Notes: generated by a model from the sequence alone, not told the origin. Positions 1 to 8,690 are shown, counted from the stretch's first letter. The stretch is DNA of 64,000 nucleotides from Kineococcus rubinsiae (GCF_011839805.1 NZ_VWPY01000006.1:1-64000), one strand, 5' to 3'. Program-made: numbers and translations.

Positions 1-1417
1 GGCGCTGCCCCGCCGCTCGCCGTCGCGCCCGGGCGCCGGCCCCGACGCCCTCGCCGCCCCCGGGCTCGGCGACGCCCTGTCCGCCTCGCTGCGCGAGACC
101 GCGGCCGAGGCCGGGCTGCTCGTCCCGCCGGTCATCGCGCCCGACGTCGTCGAACCGGCTGGGGAGGGTCCCGGAAAGGGGCGGGGGAAGGGCTCGGCGA
201 AGTCCGGCCGCGGGTCGCGGCTGCCCTCGCGTCGCGGCCGCACCAAGGCCGCGCCGGCCGACGCCCCCGTCGAGACCGCTTCCGTCGAGTCGAGCCCTGC
301 CGCTCCGGTGGCCGTGCCGACCGGGCTGGACCCCGTGCCCGGCAGCGACTCCGCCCCCGTCCTGCCCGACCTGGCGGAGCTCGCCGGTGAGGCGTTCACG
401 CCGGTCGCGACCGGTGACGGCGGCGCCCTCATGCCGCGCCGCACCCCGTCGGTGCCGCGCAGCTCGGCTGCGGCGCAGGACATCCTGCCGCGGCAGGGCC
501 GCAAGCCCCGCCACGTCCGGGACTCCCCGACCCCCGAGCGCACGTCGGCCGAGGCGTTCTGGACCGCGCGCCACCGCCCGACCGCCACGGAGGCGCTGCG
601 CAACGACGGCCGCCCGGCGGAACCGTTCCTGCCGCCGGTCGACCGGACTCCGCTCCGCCCCACCGCTGATGCCCCGGCCGCCGACGTCCCCACCGCCGAG
701 GTGCCCGTCACCGCGATCCCGGTCGAGGCCTCCTCCGCCGTCGACGGTTCCGCCGCCGAGGGTTCCGCCGTCGAGGTTCCCGCGACGGACGCGCCGAGCC
801 TCTTCGGGCGGTTCGCGCCGGCCCCCGCCCCCGTCGAGGCTCCGGCCCCGGTCGAGGTGGAAGGCCCCGCCTCCTCCCCGTTCGCCCCGTCCCCCTTCGC
901 CTCGGCGTTCCCGCTCGCGCCGCCGGTGGAGGTCCCCTTCGAGGTGACCGACGCGCCCGAGGAGCCGTTCCCCGCGGCCGCGACGGCCGACCCGTTCGCC
1001 CCTGCCGAGCCCGAGGCCGCCGAGACCGCCACCGACGACACCCCCGACGAGGAGCCCGCCGACCTCGCGCCCGCCGGGACGGCCCTCGTCGAGGCGGTGC
1101 CCGCGGAGGACGACGCCCCCGAACCCGCCTTCAGCCCCGAGCGGGGGAGCGGGCTCCGGCCCCTCGTCCGCCGCGAGGCGGCGACGACGCTGCCCGCCCC
1201 GGCGCCGGTCCGGCAGACCGCCGCGTCGCGCCAGCGCCGGGCTCCCGCCGACGTCCGCTCGATGCTCTCGGGGTTCCAGGCCGGGGTGTCGCGGGGCCGC
1301 ACCGGCCCCGCGACGGCCGAGGAGGAGCCGGCCCAGCACGAACCGGCCCAGCACGAACCGGCTCAGCACGAGCCGGCCGGAGCCCGGCACGGCGGCACCG
1401 ACGGTGCCGATGACTGA
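1..1417 (+). CDS. cvnA: Conservon sensor kinase CvnA, C-terminal tail (5' end outside window)
   Basis: The frame is open from the first codon at base 2 to the TGA at 1415-1417, so this is the 3' part of a gene that begins upstream. What is visible is about 470 residues of low-complexity, Ala/Pro/Glu-rich, probably disordered sequence with no kinase motif. It ends in a short tandem repeat. The three genes directly downstream are roadblock, DUF742 and small-GTPase genes. That order is the conservon operon of actinobacteria, whose first gene is a membrane nitrate-sensor-like histidine kinase with a long disordered C-terminus. The cvnA call therefore rests on context and composition; the catalytic part is not in the window. 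Confidence 0.75.
   Translation, partial: ALPRRSPSRPGAGPDALAAPGLGDALSASLRETAAEAGLLVPPVIAPDVVEPAGEGPGKGRGKGSAKSGRGSRLPSRRGRTKAAPADAPVETASVESSPAAPVAVPTGLDPVPGSDSAPVLPDLAELAGEAFTPVATGDGGALMPRRTPSVPRSSAAAQDILPRQGRKPRHVRDSPTPERTSAEAFWTARHRPTATEALRNDGRPAEPFLPPVDRTPLRPTADAPAADVPTAEVPVTAIPVEASSAVDGSAAEGSAVEVPATDAPSLFGRFAPAPAPVEAPAPVEVEGPASSPFAPSPFASAFPLAPPVEVPFEVTDAPEEPFPAAATADPFAPAEPEAAETATDDTPDEEPADLAPAGTALVEAVPAEDDAPEPAFSPERGSGLRPLVRREAATTLPAPAPVRQTAASRQRRAPADVRSMLSGFQAGVSRGRTGPATAEEEPAQHEPAQHEPAQHEPAGARHGGTDGADD
1325..1378 (+). repeat. 15-bp in-frame tandem repeat in cvnA
   Basis: Three units of 15 bp (1325-1339, 1340-1354, 1355-1369) plus a partial fourth encode EPAQH repeated near the C-terminus of CvnA. 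The units differ by only one or two third-position changes, so copy number could vary by slippage. Confidence 0.85.
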
Positions 1418-1483
1418 CCCCGCCCGCCGCAGGAGTTCCCGGCCTGCCCCCGCCGCCACCCGCCCCAGGAGAGGACCTTCCCA

Positions 1484-1930
1484 GTGACCGCGCTGAGCAC
1501 CGAGGCCGCCGACTTCAGCTGGCTGCTCGACAACTTCGTCCGCTCCACGGCGGGCGTCCAGCACACGGTCGTCGTCTCCGCCGACGGCCTCCTCATGGCG
1601 ATGTCCGACCGCCTGGACCGCGAGTCCGGGGACCAGCTGTCGGCGATCGTGTCGGGCGTCTCCAGCCTGGCCCGCGGCGCCGCCAACCAGCTGCGCGCCG
1701 GCGACGTCCGCCAGGCCATCATCGAGATGGACGACTCGTTCTTCTTCCTCGTCAACATCTCCGACGGTTCCGTCCTCGCCGTCTCCGCCGAGGCGGGCTG
1801 CGACGTCGGCCTCATCGGCTACGAGATGGCGATGCTGGTGCAGCGCTGCGAGGCCGTCCTGACCCCGCAGCTCGTGTCGGAGATGCGGGCGGCGCTGCCC
1901 ACCTCGGCGCCGGCCGGGGCGCGGTGGTGA
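1484..1930 (+). CDS. cvnB: Roadblock/LC7-domain protein CvnB
   Basis: This 148-residue protein fits the bacterial Roadblock/LC7 family. In conservons this family acts like MglB as a regulator of the partner small GTPase. The GTG start at 1484 follows a good Shine-Dalgarno sequence (AGGAGAGG near 1468-1475). Hydrophobic beta strands alternate with an amphipathic helix over residues 10-125, with no signal peptide, so it is cytoplasmic. Its end overlaps the start of cvnC by 7 bases, implying translational coupling. Family and operon position agree well. Confidence 0.9.
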   Translation: MTALSTEAADFSWLLDNFVRSTAGVQHTVVVSADGLLMAMSDRLDRESGDQLSAIVSGVSSLARGAANQLRAGDVRQAIIEMDDSFFFLVNISDGSVLAVSAEAGCDVGLIGYEMAMLVQRCEAVLTPQLVSEMRAALPTSAPAGARW

Positions 1931-2385
1931 CTGCCGTGACCCTCCCCGGCACCGCCGGACCCGCCGCGGGCGGCCGGGCCGCCGACCCCGCCGACAGTCA
2001 CCACGACGGTCACCGCGAGGTCGACCTCGACGGCGACCGCGTCGGTTCCTCCGTGCGCCCCTACACGCTGACGGGCGGCCGGACCCGGCCGACGTCGGCG
2101 GACCTGCCCTTCGAGGCGCTCGTCGAGGCGCTCGCGGACCCGGACGTCTCCCATACCCCGGAACGCCGCCGGATCCTCGAGCTGGCCCGCAGCCAGTACC
2201 TCTCGATCGCGGAGCTCTCGGCGCACCTGCACCTGCCCGTGGCGGTCGTGCGCGTCGTCGTCGGCGACCTCGCCGAGGCGGGCCTCGTCCGCGTCCACGG
2301 CGTGCGCCCGGCCACCGCGGCCGCCGAACCCGCGTCCACCATCAGCGTCCTGGAGAGTGTTCTGCATGGCATCTTCTCGCTCTGA
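1924..2385 (+). CDS. cvnC: DUF742 protein CvnC
   Basis: This 153-residue cytoplasmic protein is of the DUF742 family, always found between the roadblock and GTPase genes of conservons. The N-terminal 40 residues are Gly/Ala/Asp-rich and variable. From about residue 45 it shows the typical RPYTLTGGRTRP segment, then a winged-helix-like C-terminal half (ILELARSQYLSIAELSAHL). It starts inside the end of cvnB and its end overlaps the start of cvnD. The exact role of DUF742 is not established; a scaffold or DNA-binding role in the conservon complex is suspected. Confidence 0.88.
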   Translation: MVTAVTLPGTAGPAAGGRAADPADSHHDGHREVDLDGDRVGSSVRPYTLTGGRTRPTSADLPFEALVEALADPDVSHTPERRRILELARSQYLSIAELSAHLHLPVAVVRVVVGDLAEAGLVRVHGVRPATAAAEPASTISVLESVLHGIFSL

Positions 2386-2998
2386 GGCGAACGGTTCCGC
2401 GACGGCGGTCGGCTCCGGCCTGACCGTCACGCCGCAGGCCGTCGCCCCCACCGTCGTGAAGATCGTCGTCGCCGGCGGGTTCGCCGTCGGCAAGACGACG
2501 TTCATCGGGTCGATCTCCGACATCGAGCCGCTGCGCACCGAGGCGGCCATGACCGAGCACTCGGTCGGCGTCGACGACGCCGGGCTGAACTCCTCGCGCA
2601 AGACGTCGACGACCGTGGCCATGGACTTCGGGCGGATCGCGCTGCCCGGCAACCTGTGGCTGTACCTGTTCGGGACCCCCGGCCAGGACCGGTTCCTGTT
2701 CATGTGGGACGACCTCGTCAAGGGCGCGATCGGCGCCGTCGTGCTCGTCGACACCGACCGGCTCGACCAGTGCTTCCCCGCCGTCGACTACTTCGAGTCC
2801 CGCGGCATCCCGTTCGTCGTGGCCGTGAACTGCTTCGACGGGATCGCCCAGCACGACCTCGACGCCGTCCGCGACGCGCTCGCCGTCCCCGCGCACGTGC
2901 CGCTGATCTACACCGACGCGCGCAGCCGGGCCGCCACCAAGCACGGCCTCATCACGCTCGTGCAGACCGCGCTGGCCCGGCTCAACGCCGGCGGCTGA
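2366..2998 (+). CDS. cvnD: Conservon small GTPase CvnD
   Basis: Ras-like GTP-binding protein of 210 residues. The Walker A/P-loop GGFAVGKTT lies at about residues 37-45, a switch II-like GTPGQDRF at about 107-114, and a specificity-like motif NCFD follows. The ATG at 2366 is chosen over the upstream GTG at 2357 because GGAGAG sits at the right spacing before it and homologues begin near here. It overlaps cvnC by 20 bases. It should be switched by nucleotide exchange and hydrolysis under CvnB and the CvnA kinase. A strong hairpin follows. Confidence 0.9.
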   Translation: MASSRSEANGSATAVGSGLTVTPQAVAPTVVKIVVAGGFAVGKTTFIGSISDIEPLRTEAAMTEHSVGVDDAGLNSSRKTSTTVAMDFGRIALPGNLWLYLFGTPGQDRFLFMWDDLVKGAIGAVVLVDTDRLDQCFPAVDYFESRGIPFVVAVNCFDGIAQHDLDAVRDALAVPAHVPLIYTDARSRAATKHGLITLVQTALARLNAGG

Positions 2999-3014
2999 GC
3001 GCACCGCCCACGCC

Positions 3015-3046
3015 GAGGCCGGTTCCCCTCCCGGGGAGCCGGCCTC
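3015..3046 (+). terminator. Hairpin terminator after cvnD
   Basis: A 14-bp stem (one G-U pair) with a short loop, GAGGCCGGTTCCCC...GGGGAGCCGGCCTC, lies 16 bases after the cvnD stop. There is no run of T, as is common in actinobacteria. It separates the conservon from cheA. Confidence 0.65.
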
Positions 3047-3135
3047 GCGGCGTTTCAGGTCCGAGGAGGCGGTGCCGATGGAGCCACTGAGCAGTCAGAC
3101 CCCCTGAACGCCTGAAGAGATCCGGAGCGGCCCAC

Positions 3136-5460
3136 ATGGACGACATGGACGAGATCGTCCAGGAGTTCCTCGTCGAGAGCTACGAGAACCTGGACCAGCT
3201 CGACTCGGACCTCGTGGCGCTCGAGCAGCAGCCCGAGTCCCGCGAGCTGCTCTCCAGCGTGTTCCGGACCATCCACACGATCAAGGGCACCAGCGGGTTC
3301 CTGGCCTTCGGCCGCCTCGAGGCCGTCGCCCACGTCGGCGAGAACCTCCTGGCCCGCCTGCGCGACGGCCAGATGGTCATGACGCTCAGCACGACCGACG
3401 TCCTGCTGCGCATGGTGGACACCGTCCGCGCCCTGCTGAACCGCATCGAGGAGACCGGCGTCGAGGGCGACGTCGAGGTCGACCTCGTCGTCACCGCGAT
3501 CCGCGCCGTCCTCGACGGCGAGGAGCCCGTCCTGCCGCCCGCCGACGGTGCCGGCAGCACCGCCGACGACGTCGCCCCCGCCGCCGCTGTCGCCGCGCCG
3601 GCCCCCGTGGTCGCCGAGCCCGAGCCCGTCGTCGAGGTCGTGCCCGAGCCCGTCGCCGAGGTCGTCCCCGAGCCCGTCGCCGTCGTCCCCGCCGCCCCCG
3701 CCGAGCAGGCCCCCGCGGCCCCCGAGACGGCCCGCGCGCAGGCCGGTTCCGCCGCCGAGTCCACCATCCGCGTCGACGTGGAGCTCCTGGAGTCCCTCGT
3801 CCGCCAGGCCGGCGAGCTGGTCCTGGCCCGCAACCAGATCCTGCAGCGCGCCAGCGCCCTGCGCGACGAGGACCTCACCCGCGCCTGTCACCGCCTGAAC
3901 CTCGTCGCGAGCGAGATGCAGGAGGGCGTCATGCGCACCCGCATGCAGCCCATCGACCACCTGTGGTCCAAGCTCCCCCGCGTCGTGCGCGACCTCTCCA
4001 GCCAGCTCGGCCGCAAGATCAAGCTGGAGATGGAGGGCGGCGACACCGAGCTCGACCGCACGCTGCTGGAGGCGGTCAAGGACCCGCTGACCCACATCGT
4101 CCGCAACGCCGTCGACCACGGCATCGAGCCGCCGGACGTCCGCCTCGCCGCGGGCAAGCCCGAGGTCGGGACCCTGAAGATGCGGGCCGCCCACGAGGGC
4201 GGTCAGGTCCTCGTCGAGGTCCGCGACGACGGCAAGGGCATCGACCCGGCCGTCATCGGCGCGAAGGCCGTCCAGAAGGGTCTGCTCACGCAGGCCAAGC
4301 TGGACACCCTCACCACCAACGACATCCTGCAGTTCCTGTTCATGCCGGGGTTCTCGACCGCGGCGAAGGTCACCAACGTCTCCGGCCGCGGGGTCGGCAT
4401 GGACGTCGTGAAGACGAACATCGAGCGCATCGGCGGTTCCGTCGACGTCGAGTCGACCCCCGGCGCGGGCACGATCTGGCGCCTGCGGATCCCGCTGACG
4501 CTGGCCATCGTCCCGGCGCTGACCGTCGAGTGCGCCGGCCAGCGCTACGCGATGCCCCAGGTGAACCTGCTGGAGCTCGTCAGCCTCGACACGGGCCGCA
4601 TGGCCAACGCGATCGAGGACGTCGGCGGCGCGAAGGTCTACCGCCTGCGCGGGGTCCTGCTGCCGCTGATCCGCCTCGAGGAGGCGCTGGAGCTCAAGCG
4701 CCCCGCCGACGCGGAACTGCCCACCAACCTCGTCATCGCGGTGCTGGAGTGCGACGGCCGCCGGTTCGGCCTCGTCGTCGACCGCGTCCTGGACACCGAG
4801 GAGATCGTCGTCAAGCCGCTCTCCGGTGCGCTGAAGGCGATCGGCAGCTACGCCGGCGCCACCATCCTCGGCGACGGGCGGGTCTCCCTCATCCTCGACG
4901 TGCAGTCCCTGGCCCGGCGCACCATGCGCGCCGACGGCCTCGACCACATCGCCGGCCAGCAGGTCGCCGCGGCCTCCACGGTCGCCGACGGCCAGCGCCT
5001 GCTCGTGGTCGGGCTCGGCGACAACCGCCGGGTCGCGATCCCCCTCGACGTCGTCACCCGCCTCGAGGAGTTCAAGACCGACTCCATCGAGCGCGTCGGG
5101 CGCCGCGAGGTCGTCCGCTACCGCGGCGAGATCCTGCCGCTGGTCCGCCTGTCCCACCACCTCGGCGGGTCCTCCCGCGGCGCGAGGGGCGCGGCGGAGC
5201 TCGACGCGGTCCCCGGTGTCGTCTACTCGGCCCGCGGCCGCAGCGTCGCGATCGTCGTCGACGAGATCATCGACATCGTCTCCGGGCAGGACGCGCACAG
5301 CGACATCGACGACGCGGGCCTGATCGGTTCCGCGGTCATCCGCGACCGCGTCACGGAGCTGCTGGACGTGCGCGCCGCGATCCTGGCCGCCGACCCGAAC
5401 TTCTTCACCGAGCAGGCTCAGAAGGAGCTTGCCGCAGCATCCAGTCGCCTGGGGGTCTGA
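3136..5460 (+). CDS. cheA: Chemotaxis histidine kinase CheA with two C-terminal CheW-like domains
   Basis: 774 residues. The Hpt domain spans about 1-110, with the phospho-accepting His47 in FRTIHTIKGTSG. A Pro/Ala/Val/Glu-rich linker (about 130-210) replaces a recognisable P2 domain. The dimerisation helices lie at about 212-275 and the ATPase domain at about 280-450, with N-box HIVRNAVDHG near 319, DDGKGID and GRGVGMD near 418. A first CheW-like P5 domain spans about 455-597. A second, more diverged CheW-like domain spans about 620-752; this is more than the usual single P5. The start has GGAGCGG upstream. cheW follows after one base, so the two are co-transcribed. It phosphorylates CheY and CheB. 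Confidence 0.95.
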   Translation: MDDMDEIVQEFLVESYENLDQLDSDLVALEQQPESRELLSSVFRTIHTIKGTSGFLAFGRLEAVAHVGENLLARLRDGQMVMTLSTTDVLLRMVDTVRALLNRIEETGVEGDVEVDLVVTAIRAVLDGEEPVLPPADGAGSTADDVAPAAAVAAPAPVVAEPEPVVEVVPEPVAEVVPEPVAVVPAAPAEQAPAAPETARAQAGSAAESTIRVDVELLESLVRQAGELVLARNQILQRASALRDEDLTRACHRLNLVASEMQEGVMRTRMQPIDHLWSKLPRVVRDLSSQLGRKIKLEMEGGDTELDRTLLEAVKDPLTHIVRNAVDHGIEPPDVRLAAGKPEVGTLKMRAAHEGGQVLVEVRDDGKGIDPAVIGAKAVQKGLLTQAKLDTLTTNDILQFLFMPGFSTAAKVTNVSGRGVGMDVVKTNIERIGGSVDVESTPGAGTIWRLRIPLTLAIVPALTVECAGQRYAMPQVNLLELVSLDTGRMANAIEDVGGAKVYRLRGVLLPLIRLEEALELKRPADAELPTNLVIAVLECDGRRFGLVVDRVLDTEEIVVKPLSGALKAIGSYAGATILGDGRVSLILDVQSLARRTMRADGLDHIAGQQVAAASTVADGQRLLVVGLGDNRRVAIPLDVVTRLEEFKTDSIERVGRREVVRYRGEILPLVRLSHHLGGSSRGARGAAELDAVPGVVYSARGRSVAIVVDEIIDIVSGQDAHSDIDDAGLIGSAVIRDRVTELLDVRAAILAADPNFFTEQAQKELAAASSRLGV

Positions 5461-5461
5461 C

Positions 5462-5896
5462 GTGTCCACGCAGTACGCCACCTTCCACCTCGCCGGGCAC
5501 CTGTTCGGTGTCGAGGTCCGGCGCGTGCAGGAGGTGCTCACCGAGCAGCCCCGCACCCCCGCCCCGCTCGCCCCGCCCGCCATCGGCGGTCTCATCAACC
5601 TCCGCGGCCAGGTCGTCACCGCCCTGGACCTGCGCCGCCGCCTGTGGCTGCCGGACCGCGAGGAGGGCCAGGTCGCGATGAACGTCGTCGTCCGGGCCGC
5701 CGACGAGGTCTGGAGCCTGCTCGTCGACTCGATCGGTGGCGTCATCGAGGCCGCCGACGCGAGCTTCGAGCCGCCGCCGGACACGCTGTCGGGCCCGATC
5801 CGCGAGCTCATCCGCGGCGCCTACAAGCTGGACGACGCGCTCCTGCTCGTCCTGGACGTCGACCGCGTCCTCGAGCTCGAGGCCACCCCGGCCTGA
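5462..5896 (+). CDS. cheW: Chemotaxis coupling protein CheW
   Basis: A 144-residue single-domain CheW that couples chemoreceptors to CheA at the inner membrane. It begins STQYATFHLAGHLFGVEV and keeps the GLINLRGQVVTALDLRRRL strand region typical of CheW. GTG at 5462, one base after the cheA stop, is preferred because its N-terminus aligns with CheW and a GGGGGT Shine-Dalgarno lies in the end of cheA. A TTG further upstream at 5429 would add an atypical extension. A strong bidirectional hairpin follows. Confidence 0.93.
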   Translation: MSTQYATFHLAGHLFGVEVRRVQEVLTEQPRTPAPLAPPAIGGLINLRGQVVTALDLRRRLWLPDREEGQVAMNVVVRAADEVWSLLVDSIGGVIEAADASFEPPPDTLSGPIRELIRGAYKLDDALLLVLDVDRVLELEATPA

Positions 5897-5918
5897 CGTC
5901 GGGTCACGGAACGCGCAC

Positions 5919-5959
5919 AGGCCCTCGGCCGTCCCCTCGGGGGGGACGGCCGGGGGCCT
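5919..5959. terminator. Bidirectional hairpin terminator, cheW / paralogue 1
   Basis: An 18-bp stem with one G-U pair (left arm 5919-5936, right arm 5942-5959) and a 5-base loop lies between the convergent cheW and the minus-strand membrane gene ending at 5984. It probably serves both genes. Confidence 0.8.
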
Positions 5960-5983
5960 GCGTCGTCCGCGGGAGGCTCCCGG

Positions 5984-6763
5984 TCAGTGCGGGCGCTGGT
6001 AGAGGACGAGGTCGTCCTCGCGCAGCCGCGGCAGCTCCAGGCGCGGCACGTCGGGGAGCAGGGCGGGCGGCGCCGCGGTCGCACCCGGGAGGGCCTCCTC
6101 GCGGAGGGGGCGGTGCTGCACCTCGTCGCGTGCGACGGCCGGCGCCTCGATCGGCTCGGCGGGCTCGGCGGAGACCGGGGCCCCCGCCGCGGGCTCGCGC
6201 TCCGCGTCCTCCGCGGGCGTGGGTAGGGGCGGGGGCGGCCGGAGCAGGACGACGGTCGCGGCCGCCGCGAGCGCCACGGCGAGCACGGCCACCCCGAAGT
6301 GCGGCGCGAGCGTCAGGTAGTCCGACACCGAGCTGGAGGCGGTGAGGCCCGACTCGTCGTCGGGCACGTCGCGGGCCGTGTAGGCCAGGGTTCCCAGGAC
6401 CAGGCCGAGCCCGACCAGCGTGGTGACGGCGCCCACCCCCACGGCCAGCCACCGGGCCGCGCGCGGGGGCACCAGGAAGCCCGGCCGACGCGCCACGACG
6501 AGCGCGGCCACGACCGCCAGGCCCAGGGCCGAGGCGAGCGTTCCCGTCTCGGGGGCCACGAAGAACTGCAGCGACTCCCACCGCTGCGTGAGCGTCACCG
6601 GCTCGATGCCCCCGTTGCCGTAGTAGTAGTCCAGCTCGCCCCCGAGGACGCGGCGGGCGACGTCGCCCGAGAGCACGACGGGCAGTGCGGTCGCCCCGAC
6701 GAGGGCCCACGCCAGGCCGCCCTGGACCCGCCCGCGTCCGTCGTCCTCCGGCTGCTCGTCCAC
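5984..6763 (-). CDS. Four-TM membrane protein of a tandem YxRP family, copy 1
   Basis: 259 residues. About four hydrophobic segments are followed by an acidic, Pro/Ala-rich cytoplasmic tail. The DVARRVLGG motif after TM1, the TVVLLR end of TM4 and the C-terminal LPRLREDDLVLYQRPH recur in the next two genes upstream on the same strand. The three are therefore paralogues, and this is the last gene of the array, 85 bases after copy 2. I do not recognise the family. Conservation of the last 15 residues across otherwise diverged tails suggests a binding motif. Position between the two che clusters is suggestive only. Confidence 0.8.
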   Translation of the reverse strand: MDEQPEDDGRGRVQGGLAWALVGATALPVVLSGDVARRVLGGELDYYYGNGGIEPVTLTQRWESLQFFVAPETGTLASALGLAVVAALVVARRPGFLVPPRAARWLAVGVGAVTTLVGLGLVLGTLAYTARDVPDDESGLTASSSVSDYLTLAPHFGVAVLAVALAAAATVVLLRPPPPLPTPAEDAEREPAAGAPVSAEPAEPIEAPAVARDEVQHRPLREEALPGATAAPPALLPDVPRLELPRLREDDLVLYQRPH

Positions 6764-6848
6764 CCCCGCACGCTAGCCGCGTCGGGGGTCCGCCGGGGGG
6801 TGTCCGGCGTTCCGATCACCGCCGCCGCTCCACGTCAGCTGGTCCGTT

Positions 6849-7661
6849 TCACCGCGGCCGCCGGTAGCGGGCGAGCTCGTCGGCGCCGGGACGCGGGAGG
6901 GCGTCCGCGGAGAGCGGCCCGGCGGCCGGCACCCCGGGCCCGGGATCCCGCTCGGCGCGGTCCTCGGGTGCGCGGTCCTCGGGTGCGCGGTCCTCGGGGG
7001 CTGAGTCGTCCGCGGCGGGGACCGCCGCCGCGGCCGACGGGGCGTCCGGCTCCACCGGGACGGGGCGCGGGGCCGCGTCCCGGCGCAGCAGCACGACGGT
7101 CGCCAGCACGCCGACCGCCAGGACGAAGAGGGCGACGCCCGTGGTCGGGGCCGCGGCGGGCACGTCCGCCGTGCCGGGGGCGAAGGCGGTGGCGCGGTCC
7201 GTCCGCGGGTCGGCCGGCTTCGTCAGGTACACGACCGTGAGGACGAGGAACGCCGCGGCGGTGAGGGCCGTGAGCGCGGCCAGGGCCGCGGCGGCCCGGC
7301 GGGCCAGGGCGACCGGCACGAGGAACGCGGGCCGCCCCGCGACGGTGAGCGCCGCGAGCGTGCCCACGCCGACGGCCGCGCAGCCCAGGGGCGCCGACGG
7401 CGGCGCCGTGACCAGCATCGAGGCGAAGCGCCCCGCGAACGTCGTGGTCACCGGCAGCCCGAGGAAGAACTCCAGGCCGTTGAAGACCCCGTGCGTCAGG
7501 ACCCGCCGCGCCGTGTCGATCCAGAGGCCCAGCGGCGCCGCCGTCGCGAGGACGAGCACCCAGGCCCCCCACGGGCCGGTGGTCCGGTCCTCCCCGGCGA
7601 CCTCGCCGTGATCCACGCCGTCGCCGGTCACCCCGTCGTCGTCCCCGGGGCCGCGGGTCAC
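6849..7661 (-). CDS. Four-TM membrane protein of a tandem YxRP family, copy 2
   Basis: 270 residues. The GTG start at 7661 overlaps the stop of copy 3 as GTGA, giving translational coupling. It shows the same plan as its neighbours: TM1, then DTARRVLTHG, three more TM segments ending ATVVLLRRD, an acidic/proline tail, and the C-terminal LPRPGADELARYRRPR. The tail carries a three-fold APEDR repeat. The open frame continues upstream to 8366, but that part is the shadow of copy 3. Function unknown. Confidence 0.82.
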   Translation of the reverse strand: MTRGPGDDDGVTGDGVDHGEVAGEDRTTGPWGAWVLVLATAAPLGLWIDTARRVLTHGVFNGLEFFLGLPVTTTFAGRFASMLVTAPPSAPLGCAAVGVGTLAALTVAGRPAFLVPVALARRAAAALAALTALTAAAFLVLTVVYLTKPADPRTDRATAFAPGTADVPAAAPTTGVALFVLAVGVLATVVLLRRDAAPRPVPVEPDAPSAAAAVPAADDSAPEDRAPEDRAPEDRAERDPGPGVPAAGPLSADALPRPGADELARYRRPR

Positions 7662-8431
7662 GGCTGCGGCCGCCGGTACAGCGCGTAGTCGTCGCCGTCC
7701 GGCCGCGGCAGGGCCGCACCGATCGGCCGCAGCACCGCGTCCTGCGGGGCGGGCTCCGGCAGGGCGGGCTCTGGCGGGGCGGCGGAGGCCTGCGCGGGCG
7801 CGCTCGCCGGCGCCGCGACCACCGGGGCCGCCTCCGCGGCCGGCGGGACCACGTCCTGCGGGCTCGCGACCGGCCCGGGCACCGCGCGGGGCCGGCGCAG
7901 CAGCGCGACGGCGGCGGCCACCGAGAGCACCACCGTCAGCGCGACCTCCGCGAGCTGCGGGGCGAACTGCACGAAGGCGGGGTACTGGTTCACGAAGGCG
8001 ACCGTGGCGGGGGTCGAGGCGGGCGGCCGGGCGACGTAGTAGACGACGGCGGCCGCGAAGCCGAGGCCGGCCACTGTGACCGCCGCCCCCACGGCCGCGG
8101 CGACGGCGCGCGGCCACCGCCCCGGCTCCCGCCCGCTCAGGTGCAGGGCCGCCACGACGAGCACGCCGACGGTGGAGGCGACCAGCGCCGAGCCGACGGG
8201 CACCTCGGAGATGAGCCACTGGAAGCGCTGCCGCAGCCCCGCCGACGGCGAGGGGTACCCGCCGTAGGTCGCGGTGTAGACGCGGTCCAGGGCCCCGGTC
8301 ATCACGCGCCGCGCCGTCTCCACGGCGGCGGCGACGGGGACCGCGGCGGCCACGGCCAGCACCCACGCGACGACGGATCCCCGCTCGGGGGCCACGGCCT
8401 CGTCGCCGTCCTGATCGTCCTGCACGTCCAC
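7658..8431 (-). CDS. Four-TM membrane protein of a tandem YxRP family, copy 3
   Basis: 257 residues from GTG 8431, a start chosen because it gives an N-terminus like those of the other copies (short acidic stretch, then TM1); a longer start cannot be excluded. It contains ETARRVMTG after TM1, TM4 ending AVALLRRP, an Ala/Pro-rich tail and the C-terminal LPRPDGDDYALYRRPQ. It is first in the minus-strand array. The region between it and the divergent gene at 8691 (259 bases) should hold both promoters. Function unknown. Confidence 0.78.
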   Translation of the reverse strand: MDVQDDQDGDEAVAPERGSVVAWVLAVAAAVPVAAAVETARRVMTGALDRVYTATYGGYPSPSAGLRQRFQWLISEVPVGSALVASTVGVLVVAALHLSGREPGRWPRAVAAAVGAAVTVAGLGFAAAVVYYVARPPASTPATVAFVNQYPAFVQFAPQLAEVALTVVLSVAAAVALLRRPRAVPGPVASPQDVVPPAAEAAPVVAAPASAPAQASAAPPEPALPEPAPQDAVLRPIGAALPRPDGDDYALYRRPQP

Positions 8432-8690
8432 GTCCCGACGGTAGGCCCGTCCCGCCCGGCGCGCTGCCCGTTGCCGCACGCGGTCCCCCGGGTGCCGCGG
8501 CGCGGGGGTGACGGGGCCGTCCGGGGACGCTCCGTCACCCGGATGGAGCAACCCGTTCGCGGTCCGTCCCTGCAACCGCGTGAGTCGTGAGGCCGAACGC
8601 GTGAGACGACCTCGCCGGGCCCGACCCCCGGTGTCAGGGTGGGGCTCTCGCCGCCCGACCGGGGGGCCGGGGTCCAGGAGGCGCGTCAGC

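Noticed and set aside
3055-5811. 918-codon open frame on the minus strand across cheA and cheW
   Set aside because: It is antisense to two certain genes, with Asp/Val/Gly-heavy composition typical of GC-rich shadow frames and no domain motif.
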